A DNA stretch of 5,232 bases from Candidatus Gottesmanbacteria bacterium CG_4_10_14_0_8_um_filter_37_24 (GCA_002785215.1 PFMK01000009.1:1-5232), one strand, 5' to 3'. Shown: positions 1 to 4,927, counted from the first letter of the stretch. Program-made: numbers and translations. The notes: a model not told the origin generated them from the sequence alone.

Positions 1-33
1 ATTGGTGGGATGATATTTTCTAAGAGGCAAGTT

Positions 34-1266
34 TCACCTCTCCCCCTGATATTTTCTTAAGGAAGGAATGAGAATAGAGATGAGGGAAGTGGCGAGAAGT
101 GTACCGACTCCCCCAATAACCACAGACAAAGGTGCCCCGGTAAGCGCTGCTAAAAATCCGGCTTCTGCTTCACCAAGTTGCGGTCCTCCCATGAAGAAAA
201 CCATGTTTACCGCCACCATCCTTCCTCTCAAATGGTCGGGCGTGATGAGCTGTCTCATCGTATTTCGAATAATAGTGCTTACCGCATCTCCGGCTCCTGC
301 AATAAACAGAAAAATAAGAGAGAGGTAGAATGATCTGGAAAGACCAAAAAGTATGGTAGCCAGGCCATAACATAAAATTGCTGCAATCAGAATTCTGCCC
401 TGGTGTTTTATGTTTTTTACCGAAGATATGCCAATTCCTGCCGTGACAGCGCCCACTGATGAGGCAGCATAAAGTAGACCCAAGCCCTTTGGCCCGACGT
501 TAAGGATATCTTTGGCAAAGACAGGCAAAAGGACGGTGGCGCTTGCAAAGAAAGTGGCAAAAAAATCTAAAAGCATGGTGGAATAAATGATAGGAGTTTT
601 GAAAACAAAAGAAAGTCCGGTTTTAAGTGAGGAGAGGCTCCATGAAACTTTATTGTTAACCAAGGCTTTCGTGTCTCTGATTGCCATAAGGGCAAAAATA
701 ACTCCCAGGAAAGAAACGGCATTAATAAGGTAAACACTGCCGATTCCTAAGTATGCTATAACAAACCCGGAGATACTCGGACCTAATACAATCGCGGTTT
801 GGAAGACAAGAACATTTAAGCTTACGGCATTTAAAAAGTCTTTGGCTGGCACAAGGGATGTTATATATGATTGCCTGGTTGGGGTGTCAAAAACCCCGGC
901 AAGAGAATTCAGACCGATGAGAAGATAGATAAGGAGGGGAGAAACATTTTTGGTTTTGGTAAAGGTGGTGAATGCCAGGGCGAGAGAAAATACCATCATC
1001 AGGATTTGGGTTACCATGATTATTTTTTTCCGGTCTATTTTGTCAGCCGCAATACCTGCTACAGGGGCAAGAGTTATAACGGGTAAAAATCTGGAGAGTC
1101 CTATGATCCCTAAAGAAAATGCAGAACCGGTAAGCGTGTATATCTGCCAGGCCACAGCTACAGCCTGCATTTCCGATCCGATTCTGGAGATAAGATATCC
1201 ACCGGTAAATAGGCGGTAGTTTTTATGTTTCAAAGACGAAAAAGGATGTGAAATTTTATGGGCCAT
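34..1266 (-). CDS. MFS transporter, EntS/MFS_3-type drug or metabolite exporter
   Basis: Major facilitator superfamily permease of 410 aa, the usual length, with about 12 hydrophobic helices (roughly residues 18-42, 47-72, 83-103, 108-128, 145-172, 173-196, 222-250, 260-282, 290-312, 313-333, 347-372, 375-402). Seen: a motif-A-like loop between helices 2 and 3 (GIAADKIDRKK, 71-81), Arg59 in LSRFLP of helix 2, the FDTPTRQS stretch after helix 4 (126-133), and PDHLRGRM (343-350) before helix 11. These are the landmarks of the MFS_3/EntS group (DHA3-like proton-coupled exporters). The substrate cannot be read from sequence; siderophore, macrolide or other drug efflux are precedents in the family. 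Asp234 in helix 7 is a lone buried acidic residue. ATG at 1266 is chosen because it opens the complete N-terminal cytoplasmic segment; no Shine-Dalgarno precedes it. It is transcribed divergently from the 466-aa gene. The stop is TGA. Family is confident, substrate unknown. Confidence 0.93.
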   Translation of the reverse strand: MAHKISHPFSSLKHKNYRLFTGGYLISRIGSEMQAVAVAWQIYTLTGSAFSLGIIGLSRFLPVITLAPVAGIAADKIDRKKIIMVTQILMMVFSLALAFTTFTKTKNVSPLLIYLLIGLNSLAGVFDTPTRQSYITSLVPAKDFLNAVSLNVLVFQTAIVLGPSISGFVIAYLGIGSVYLINAVSFLGVIFALMAIRDTKALVNNKVSWSLSSLKTGLSFVFKTPIIYSTMLLDFFATFFASATVLLPVFAKDILNVGPKGLGLLYAASSVGAVTAGIGISSVKNIKHQGRILIAAILCYGLATILFGLSRSFYLSLIFLFIAGAGDAVSTIIRNTMRQLITPDHLRGRMVAVNMVFFMGGPQLGEAEAGFLAALTGAPLSVVIGGVGTLLATSLISILIPSLRKYQGER

Positions 1267-1340
1267 AGTTGTTAGTCTTCAGTAATCGATTTTTTCATAG
1301 AGAACGCTTTTTGGTAAATTCTCAATCTTTCCATCTTCAT

Positions 1341-1368
1341 ATTATAACTGAAAACTGATCACTGATAA
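1341..1368 (-). promoter_or_regulatory. Candidate promoter of the MFS gene
   Basis: On the minus strand a perfect -10 TATAAT (1346-1341) lies 16 bp from TTATCA (1368-1363), a 4/6 match to the -35 consensus. The start site would be near 1334, giving a leader of about 68 nt. The leader contains an 8-codon ORF (1298-1272) and no Shine-Dalgarno before the MFS ATG. The -35 box and spacer lie inside a heptamer repeat, so the -35 assignment is less secure than the -10. Confidence 0.5.
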
Positions 1369-1384
1369 CTAACAACCAACAACC
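1347..1384. repeat. Degenerate heptamer tandem repeat
   Basis: Five consecutive 7-bp units and a partial sixth read ACTGAAA, ACTGATC, ACTGATA, ACTAACA, ACCAACA, ACC. The array decays rightward and lies between the divergent MFS and 466-aa genes, covering the candidate -35 region of the MFS promoter. It could be slippage-derived simple sequence or spaced operator half-sites on one helical face; the sequence does not decide. Confidence 0.6.
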
Positions 1385-1465
1385 TTTCTATCCGATAATT
1401 ATTGCTGTTGTATTAATCTGTCATAGACTTCTGACAACTGAATAAGGCTTTATCATATATAACCC

Positions 1466-1494
1466 TTGACATATTTCATATCCTATAATATAAT
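1466..1494 (+). promoter_or_regulatory. Consensus promoter of the 466-aa gene, near-leaderless
   Basis: TTGACA (1466-1471), a 17-bp spacer and TATAAT (1489-1494) match the sigma70 consensus at all 12 positions. A second TATAAT overlaps upstream (1484-1489) but is only 12 bp from the -35 box. Counting 6-8 bp from the -10 box puts the transcription start near 1500-1502, only about 4-6 nt before the ATG at 1506. The mRNA would be essentially leaderless, which explains the absence of a Shine-Dalgarno sequence. Confidence 0.85.
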
Positions 1495-1505
1495 GCACGA
1501 AAATT

Positions 1506-2906
1506 ATGACAAGACTTGTAGAGACTCTATTAAAACCACAATTTTTTAGTGTTACAGATCAACCTGATTTCGATAATGCCGCAGTTTATTTGGGCGAAGA
1601 GCCTTCAAGACTTCTTCCGGGAAGATCCAGTTTTGTGGCGGAATCAAGTCCTTCCCGGATGCTACCAGCCAGGTCATTATATCTTCATGAAGATGATAAA
1701 GTTCATAACGTAAATACGGGATCAGCAGCGAGGCCTCAAAGTGTTCCCATAGAAGGGCAACCGGCAGGTAAAACACAAGTAGATGTGTCAATAACAGATG
1801 AAAATACCGCTAAAAAAGAAGCGCCTGATCATGAAAGACAAAAGGGAAATGGAGGAGATCAAAAAAATGAAACCAAAGTTAGAATTCAACATACGCTTAG
1901 ACCTGTTGATGTACATATCCATCCGGAAGTAGATAGACATATTAGTGATTTTACCCGAGAAGATATGGGTAGAAGCAGTAAAAACATCTCCGGACCACTT
2001 TCTTCAATTTATACCTCTTTAACCACTCTTGGTAAATATAGTTCCAATATCGGATCTGCCTTTTCCGCAGGAGTAGGTGCTGCGGTTATAACTCCGGTTG
2101 TTGATGGATTTAACTGGGCAATTGGCAGGACGAAAAGTGCCGGAAGTTATCTGTCCGGTATTTTTCAAAGACCGGCAAGGATGGGAATTATAGACAGAAT
2201 CAGGTGGACATTAAACGCGCCTTCCAGATGGCTGAATTCAGGTAAAATTTCTAGTAATCCCAGTTTAGATAGGGCAAGAGAATTTGCTACTCATCCGGAA
2301 TCAATGGATAGAATATCCAGTGGAGAATTGGAAAAATTATACGCCAGAAGTACACACGCCTCAGCTCTTGCAGATTCTATGGTTGGTTCGACACTTCCTG
2401 ATAGGAGATATTGGGGTAATAAGATAAATGAAGCATTGGTCAGACACAGTGAAGGAGCCCGCGCGGCTAGTGCTATTTACCAAGAATTGGACAGAAGATA
2501 TCGTTATGAATATCCTTTAACTGAAGAAGGGAATAGGGATTTTGCTTTCAGGATGTTGAGATTGAAAGAGGAAAGCAGACAGAGAGTAAAATTAATGGAT
2601 CAACTGGCTCATGCCGGATATATAGTCCGTAATGCAGTTGGTACAGGGATTACAGCCTTCGGGTTAACAATAATTCCCGGAATAATTAACGGAGTAAGAG
2701 GCTGGATTGGCCAGAGAGTTGCTGATATCAGTTCCTGGTGGCAAGATCCGGCAGTCCAAGGCAACTTAGTAAATCATCGGGATTTTCTGGCTGCAAAAAT
2801 TGATGCTTTTTGGAATTCGGTTAAGTCCAGCGGAGTTTACAAATGGATTGGTGATAAAGCAGGTTACATACTGGGAATTTTTGCCAACAGGCCGACTGTT
2901 GGATAA
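1506..2906 (+). CDS. Hypothetical protein with duplicated PSR-LP-RS motif and two hydrophobic glycine-rich segments
   Basis: 466-aa protein that I do not recognise. There is no N-terminal signal peptide. Residues 33-46 and 49-62 are a tandem repeat with core PSR-[LM]-LP-[GA]-RS, flanked by YLGEE (28-32) and YLHED (59-63). Residues 65-128 are polar, charged and probably disordered (rich in K, E, N, G, Q). HIHPEVDRHI (137-146) follows. Residues 184-206 and 370-397 are hydrophobic, glycine/alanine-rich stretches that could be amphipathic or transmembrane helices; the region between them (255-365) is charged and helical in character (Arg, Glu, Leu, Ala). The C-terminus has tryptophans at 400, 411, 412, 436 and 447. 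ATG 1506 sits about 5 nt after the expected transcription start, so translation is probably leaderless. The gene stands alone with its own consensus promoter. Coding is supported by length, promoter and amino-acid texture; function is unknown, with membrane association an inference. Confidence 0.85.
   Translation: MTRLVETLLKPQFFSVTDQPDFDNAAVYLGEEPSRLLPGRSSFVAESSPSRMLPARSLYLHEDDKVHNVNTGSAARPQSVPIEGQPAGKTQVDVSITDENTAKKEAPDHERQKGNGGDQKNETKVRIQHTLRPVDVHIHPEVDRHISDFTREDMGRSSKNISGPLSSIYTSLTTLGKYSSNIGSAFSAGVGAAVITPVVDGFNWAIGRTKSAGSYLSGIFQRPARMGIIDRIRWTLNAPSRWLNSGKISSNPSLDRAREFATHPESMDRISSGELEKLYARSTHASALADSMVGSTLPDRRYWGNKINEALVRHSEGARAASAIYQELDRRYRYEYPLTEEGNRDFAFRMLRLKEESRQRVKLMDQLAHAGYIVRNAVGTGITAFGLTIIPGIINGVRGWIGQRVADISSWWQDPAVQGNLVNHRDFLAAKIDAFWNSVKSSGVYKWIGDKAGYILGIFANRPTVG
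2884..2902 (+). terminator. Perfect 7-bp hairpin overlapping the end of the 466-aa gene
   Basis: CCAACAG (2884-2890) and CTGTTGG (2896-2902) pair perfectly around the 5-nt loop GCCGA, ending one base before the TAA stop codon. The following sequence is AT-rich (ATAAATAAATATGG) but lacks a T-run, so this is at best an atypical terminator or an mRNA 3'-end protecting stem. It also encodes the last residues of the protein, so it could be chance. Confidence 0.3.
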
Positions 2907-2944
2907 ATAAATATGGAACTATTATTAATGTGAACCTATAGTAC

Positions 2945-2973
2945 TTGACAAAGAGTTAATATTAGTTTATAAT
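2945..2973 (+). promoter_or_regulatory. Perfect sigma70-type promoter of the DUF11 gene
   Basis: TTGACA (2945-2950), a 17-bp spacer and TATAAT (2968-2973) match the consensus at every position. The expected start is near 2980, giving a leader of about 37 nt before the ATG at 3017. That leader contains no Shine-Dalgarno-like purine tract. The promoter shows that the DUF11 gene is transcribed independently of the 466-aa gene upstream. Confidence 0.88.
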
Positions 2974-3016
2974 CCGGAAACTTTATAAATCTTTTCTGCC
3001 CGAACCTAAAAATTAT

Positions 3017-3700
3017 ATGATAAAAAATAAATTGGTCCAGGCTTTTTTTATAGCCGTTATAACTTATACTTTCTTAATATCAGTTCAATCAGCTCAAGCA
3101 AGCGGGGGATGTGTGCCGGTATACGGCGGAGGAGTATCATGCCCCAAACAAGGAGAAGTTCTTGTCGATAAAAAGGTACGAAATCCGGCTACAGGATTTT
3201 ATGTAGACAATTTGGGACCCAGTGACCCCAAATACAGACCACAGCAAATTGTTTCATTCCAAATCTCGGTAAAAAATCCCGGAGAAACTGCAATAGATAA
3301 AATTACCGTGACAGATACTTTACCCAAATTCCTTGATTATATGTCCGGGCCGGGTACATATGACGGCGCCAACGGTAAACTCAACTGGGAAGTGAGTAAT
3401 CTGGCAGGAGGAGATACCCAAGTCTTTGAAGTTAAGGGAAGAATATCACATCAAGCAAAGCTGCCGGTGGATAGGAACGTCATATGTCCGACGAATGAAC
3501 TTGCTCAGCCTATAAATATAGTAGACGTATCAGCATCAAACGGCCAAACAGACAGGGACGAGGCCAGATACTGTATAGAAAAAGAAGTAATTGTTCCCAA
3601 GGTACCTGAAGCAGGACCGGAAAATTGGTTGATTTCAATTACAGGTTTGATTACATCACTTGGAATTGGGTTGAAGCTGAGGAAAAGCAAATCCAGCTGA
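3017..3700 (+). CDS. Secreted DUF11-domain surface protein with C-terminal anchor
   Basis: 227-aa exported protein. Residues 1-28 form a Sec signal peptide: basic MIKNK, a hydrophobic core (8-23), and a likely cut after AQA (26-28). The mature start carries C32 and C42 around PVYGGG, with C157 and C186 further on, four cysteines that could form disulfides. Residues about 45-145 look like a DUF11 beta-sandwich repeat: QIVSFQISVKNPGE (77-90), KITVTDTLPKFLDY (95-108) and LNWEVSNLAGGDTQVFEV (122-139) are characteristic. The C-terminus has VPEAGPE (196-202), a hydrophobic stretch (204-218) and the basic tail LKLRKSKSS. This tripartite layout resembles LPxTG- or PEP-CTERM-like sorting signals; that VPEAGPE is cleaved by a sortase is an inference. 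DUF11 proteins are usually cell-surface components in bacteria and archaea. ATG 3017 is fixed by the signal peptide; no Shine-Dalgarno is present. It is a single-gene unit followed by a terminator. Family confident, exact role unknown. Confidence 0.9.
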   Translation: MIKNKLVQAFFIAVITYTFLISVQSAQASGGCVPVYGGGVSCPKQGEVLVDKKVRNPATGFYVDNLGPSDPKYRPQQIVSFQISVKNPGETAIDKITVTDTLPKFLDYMSGPGTYDGANGKLNWEVSNLAGGDTQVFEVKGRISHQAKLPVDRNVICPTNELAQPINIVDVSASNGQTDRDEARYCIEKEVIVPKVPEAGPENWLISITGLITSLGIGLKLRKSKSS

Positions 3701-3710
3701 AAAAGTATAA

Positions 3711-3731
3711 CCTGGCAGACGATAAGCCAGG
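3711..3731 (+). other. 6-bp hairpin following the DUF11 stop codon
   Basis: CCTGGC (3711-3716) pairs perfectly with GCCAGG (3726-3731) around a 9-nt loop. It lies 10 nt after the DUF11 stop and 9 nt before the terminator stem. Its 5' arm and loop start (3712-3719) are also perfectly complementary to the terminator loop (3758-3765), so the two hairpins can exchange partners. Confidence 0.55.
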
Positions 3732-3740
3732 AGAAAATAG

Positions 3741-3785
3741 ATCCTCTTGACTTATTATCTGCCAGATAAGATGGGAGGATTTTTT
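3741..3785 (+). terminator. Rho-independent terminator of the DUF11 gene
   Basis: Outer stem ATCCTC (3741-3746)/GAGGAT (3775-3780), a small internal loop, and inner stem CTTAT (3751-3755)/ATAAG (3766-3770) are followed at once by six T residues (3780-3785). Position, polarity and T-run fit termination of the DUF11 transcript 40 nt past its stop codon. Confidence 0.8.
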
Positions 3786-3807
3786 ATGAGAAAGTTGACG
3801 ATACGCG

Positions 3808-3860
3808 TTTAGCGGGAGTTTACTCTCTCAAATCCGCCGAAGCTTTATGCGAAGGCGGAT
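3808..3860. repeat. Hairpin repeat, copy 1 (REP-like)
   Basis: Begins with TTTAGCGGGAGTTTAC (3808-3823) and ends in a 29-nt hairpin: ATCCGCC (3832-3838)/GGCGGAT (3854-3860), a symmetric GAA/GAA internal loop, a GC/GC inner pair and apical TTTAT. Copy 2 at 4428-4490 shares the leading box and the hairpin but has a compensating base-pair change in the stem. Elements of this look recur in CPR genomes as far as I recall. It lies between the convergent ends of the DUF11 and coiled-coil genes. Confidence 0.75.
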
Positions 3861-3891
3861 GATGTCAGGAATAACGGAATTAATATCTAAA

Positions 3892-3944
3892 AATTGCACT
3901 TTGAAAAATAACAAAGGAATAATACGTTCCAGGATGATGCAATT
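3892..3944 (-). terminator. Weak candidate terminator of the coiled-coil gene
   Basis: On the minus strand AATTGCA (3944-3938), overlapping the TAA stop, can pair with TGCAATT (3898-3892), followed by a short T-run (3893-3889). The loop is about 39 nt, much longer than a classical intrinsic terminator, though a smaller GGAA/TTCC stem lies inside it. Copy 1 of the hairpin repeat further downstream is an alternative transcript end. Confidence 0.25.
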
Positions 3945-4197
3945 ATGGAGTAAGAATCTGTTCCAGTTTGTGAATTCTATTTTCACAATCTTCGATTTGA
4001 CTCTTGTTTCCTGATTGCGCAGTTTGTTCTTCGCGGACCGTTTTGAGTTCTTTGAGAACCTTATCAAGACGGGTAATAATTTCGTCTTTGAACTTGATTA
4101 CTTCATTTTCGAAGTGGTTCCTTACCTGAGAGAATCCTATCTGGAAGGAGTCATCAAAAAGCTCTTTAATGAGTTTGATGTCAGATTTAGATAGCAT
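3943..4197 (-). CDS. Small coiled-coil protein (84 aa)
   Basis: 84-aa soluble protein starting MLSKSDIKLIKELFDDSF, with no signal peptide or membrane segment. Residues about 5-52 and 65-83 show heptad-like spacing of I, L, V and F amid many K/E/D residues (for example FKDEIITRLDKVLKELK, then QIEDCENRIHKLEQIL), so two helices joined by a short QSGNKS linker are likely. Short proteins of this form (an MLxKxDIKxIKELF-like opening, a coiled coil, and an ENRIxKLE-like end) are familiar from Microgenomates-type genomes, where they are annotated hypothetical; that is recollection and not a search. The frame stays open upstream to a TTG at 4236, but that TTG is the first three bases of a perfect -35 box, so ATG 4197 is preferred. 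The start would then lie about 4 nt from the transcription start. Function unknown; oligomerisation or partner binding is likely. Confidence 0.8.
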   Translation of the reverse strand: MLSKSDIKLIKELFDDSFQIGFSQVRNHFENEVIKFKDEIITRLDKVLKELKTVREEQTAQSGNKSQIEDCENRIHKLEQILTP

Positions 4198-4207
4198 AAT
4201 GATACAA

Positions 4208-4236
4208 ATGATACTTTGTGAAAATTCATGTGTCAA
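4208..4236 (-). promoter_or_regulatory. Promoter of the coiled-coil gene, near-leaderless
   Basis: On the minus strand TTGACA (4236-4231), a 17-bp spacer and TATCAT (4213-4208) match 11 of 12 consensus positions. The start is expected near 4201, about 4 nt before the ATG at 4197. No Shine-Dalgarno is present or could fit. This promoter decides the start codon, since the longer reading would begin inside the -35 box. Confidence 0.8.
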
Positions 4237-4304
4237 TTAGTGTTTTAAAAAACTTGTTTATTGAAAATTTATGTAGTTTGTATTCAGAACCAAGTTTCGA
4301 TAGT

Positions 4305-4390
4305 AGTCGGAATTTGTTTCCGGGTATAAATACTCGGATCAGTTGATCTCAGACTGAAAACCAATTTAGCGGTTTATAAGTCGGAATTTG
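4305..4390 (+). repeat. 12-bp direct repeat AGTCGGAATTTG
   Basis: AGTCGGAATTTG occurs at 4305-4316 and again at 4379-4390, 74 bp apart start to start. Between them lies a 7-bp hairpin, CCGGGTA (4320-4326)/TACTCGG (4331-4337) with loop TAAA and one G-T pair. No transposase or attachment-site context is visible, so the repeat may be a protein-binding pair or a remnant of a short duplication. Confidence 0.5.
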
Positions 4391-4427
4391 ACTGAAATTT
4401 TCTTCGCGAGTTCAGGACACTCTTGAA

Positions 4428-4490
4428 TTAGTTGGAGTTTCCCCTGAGCTTGCCGAAGATTTATCCTCCGAAGCTTTATGCAAAGGAGGA
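4428..4490. repeat. Hairpin repeat, copy 2 (REP-like), with internal 15-bp duplication
   Basis: Opens with TTAGTTGGAGTTTCC (4428-4442), matching the leading box of copy 1, and closes with TCCTCC (4464-4469)/GGAGGA (4485-4490) around GAAGCTTTATGCAAA. Relative to copy 1 the stem exchanges a G-C pair for T-A, which keeps pairing. Just before the stem is CCGAAGATTTATCC (4453-4466), a 12/14 match to CCGAAGCTTTATGC (4468-4481), a period-15 duplication. The segment CCTGAGCTTGCCGAAG (4443-4458) resembles another small dispersed repeat that I recall from many bacterial genomes. Confidence 0.72.
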
Positions 4491-4704
4491 GCACTTTAAC
4501 AAACGATAACCTAAGTAAAAGTAAATAAATACATATACCTTCTTTGGGTTAAGGAAAGGTGACGCTCCGTGATAGTAGGGCGAATATTGGGAATATCCTT
4601 CGGTAAGCGATGGATGTTTTCAGTACTCGCTCTGCTATAAAATACGGGGTTTGTCCACCTCGGCCGTAATATAAAAAACACGGAAAAACAAACGGCAAAA
4701 AAGG

Positions 4705-4894
4705 TCGTGTTGAGAAATCTGAGCTTCTCTATGAAAAAACACGATCGAGGCAACCTTGTTCTTTGCTGAAGAGTTAAGTACCCCAAGTATGGGTGCTAAC
4801 TTCATGAAGTAAGCAGAAGGATGACAAGGTCAATCCAGATATCCCCGCCTTTAAGACCAATCGCGGGTCAAAGGCTCAGTCTCTCAGAGGACTG
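4705..4894 (+). ncRNA. Candidate structured 5' leader RNA upstream of the SH3-like gene
   Basis: Four consecutive stem-loops read on the plus strand. (1) 4705-4744: TCGTGTT/AACACGA outside GAGAA/TTCTC. (2) 4753-4830: ACCTTGT (4753-4759)/ACAAGGT (4824-4830), then TTTGCT (4762-4767)/AGCAGA (4812-4817) with one wobble, then a 10-bp apical stem 4773-4783/4791-4800 with one bulged A and a 7-nt loop. (3) 4847-4875: GCCTTT/AAAGGC plus GACC/GGTC, 10 bp with an AA bulge. (4) 4877-4894: CAGTC/GACTG. The chain ends 18 nt before a strong Shine-Dalgarno and fits no riboswitch consensus I know. It may be a regulatory leader or an independent small RNA. No convincing promoter was found upstream. Confidence 0.45.
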
Positions 4895-4911
4895 AAAAAG
4901 GGAAAATACCT

Positions 4912-4919
4912 GAGGAGGT
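4912..4919 (+). promoter_or_regulatory. Strong Shine-Dalgarno of the SH3-like gene
   Basis: GAGGAGGT is 8 bases complementary to the 16S 3' end except for one position, with 8 nt between it and the ATG at 4928. It is the only convincing ribosome binding site before a convincing gene in the window and fixes the start of the partial right-end gene. The bases CTGAGG (4910-4915) can pair with TCTCAG (4882-4887), which would partly hide the site. Confidence 0.85.
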
Positions 4920-4927
4920 AATACACC

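Larger units (their letters stand above)
4198..4927. other. 730-bp stretch without a convincing gene
   Basis: From left to right it holds the coiled-coil promoter (4208-4236), a 12-bp direct repeat (4305-4316 and 4379-4390), a small hairpin (4320-4337), copy 2 of the hairpin repeat (4428-4490), an unassigned stretch (4491-4704) with only short possible stems such as TACGG/CCGTA, and a chain of strong stem-loops (4705-4894) leading to a Shine-Dalgarno sequence. Open frames here lack good starts, ribosome sites or protein-like composition. No tRNA or rRNA signature was found by eye. Confidence 0.6.

Noticed and set aside
11..57. 11-bp repeat TGATATTTTCT at 11-21 and 47-57
   Set aside because: Short AT-rich match spanning the MFS gene end; could be a local duplication, but nothing else supports it.
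1272..1298. Eight-codon upstream ORF in the MFS leader (MKKSITED)
   Set aside because: No ribosome site; ORFs this short are expected by chance in AT-rich leaders.
3828..4067. 79-codon minus-strand frame overlapping the coiled-coil gene
   Set aside because: It overlaps the coiled-coil gene in another frame, runs through hairpin-repeat copy 1, and has no promoter or ribosome site.
4511..4786. 91-codon minus-strand reading frame with a hydrophobic middle
   Set aside because: It starts at a TTG without ribosome site or promoter, lies across the stem-loop chain, and its composition (many R, T, F, Y) looks like translated non-coding DNA.
4824..4840. GGTCAATCC looks like a tRNA T-loop
   Set aside because: No acceptor, D or anticodon arms can be drawn around it, and the bases are used in the 4753-4830 stem.
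4821..4895. 24-codon plus-strand ORF (MTRSIQISPP...) before the SH3-like gene, a possible leader peptide
   Set aside because: The only purine tract abuts the ATG, too close for a ribosome site, and the sequence is better explained by the stems it contains.
4840..4910. Resemblance of CTCTCAGAGGACTG to the 3' part of a glycine riboswitch
   Set aside because: The conserved 5' elements and core of the glycine aptamer are absent, so the match is only a few bases.
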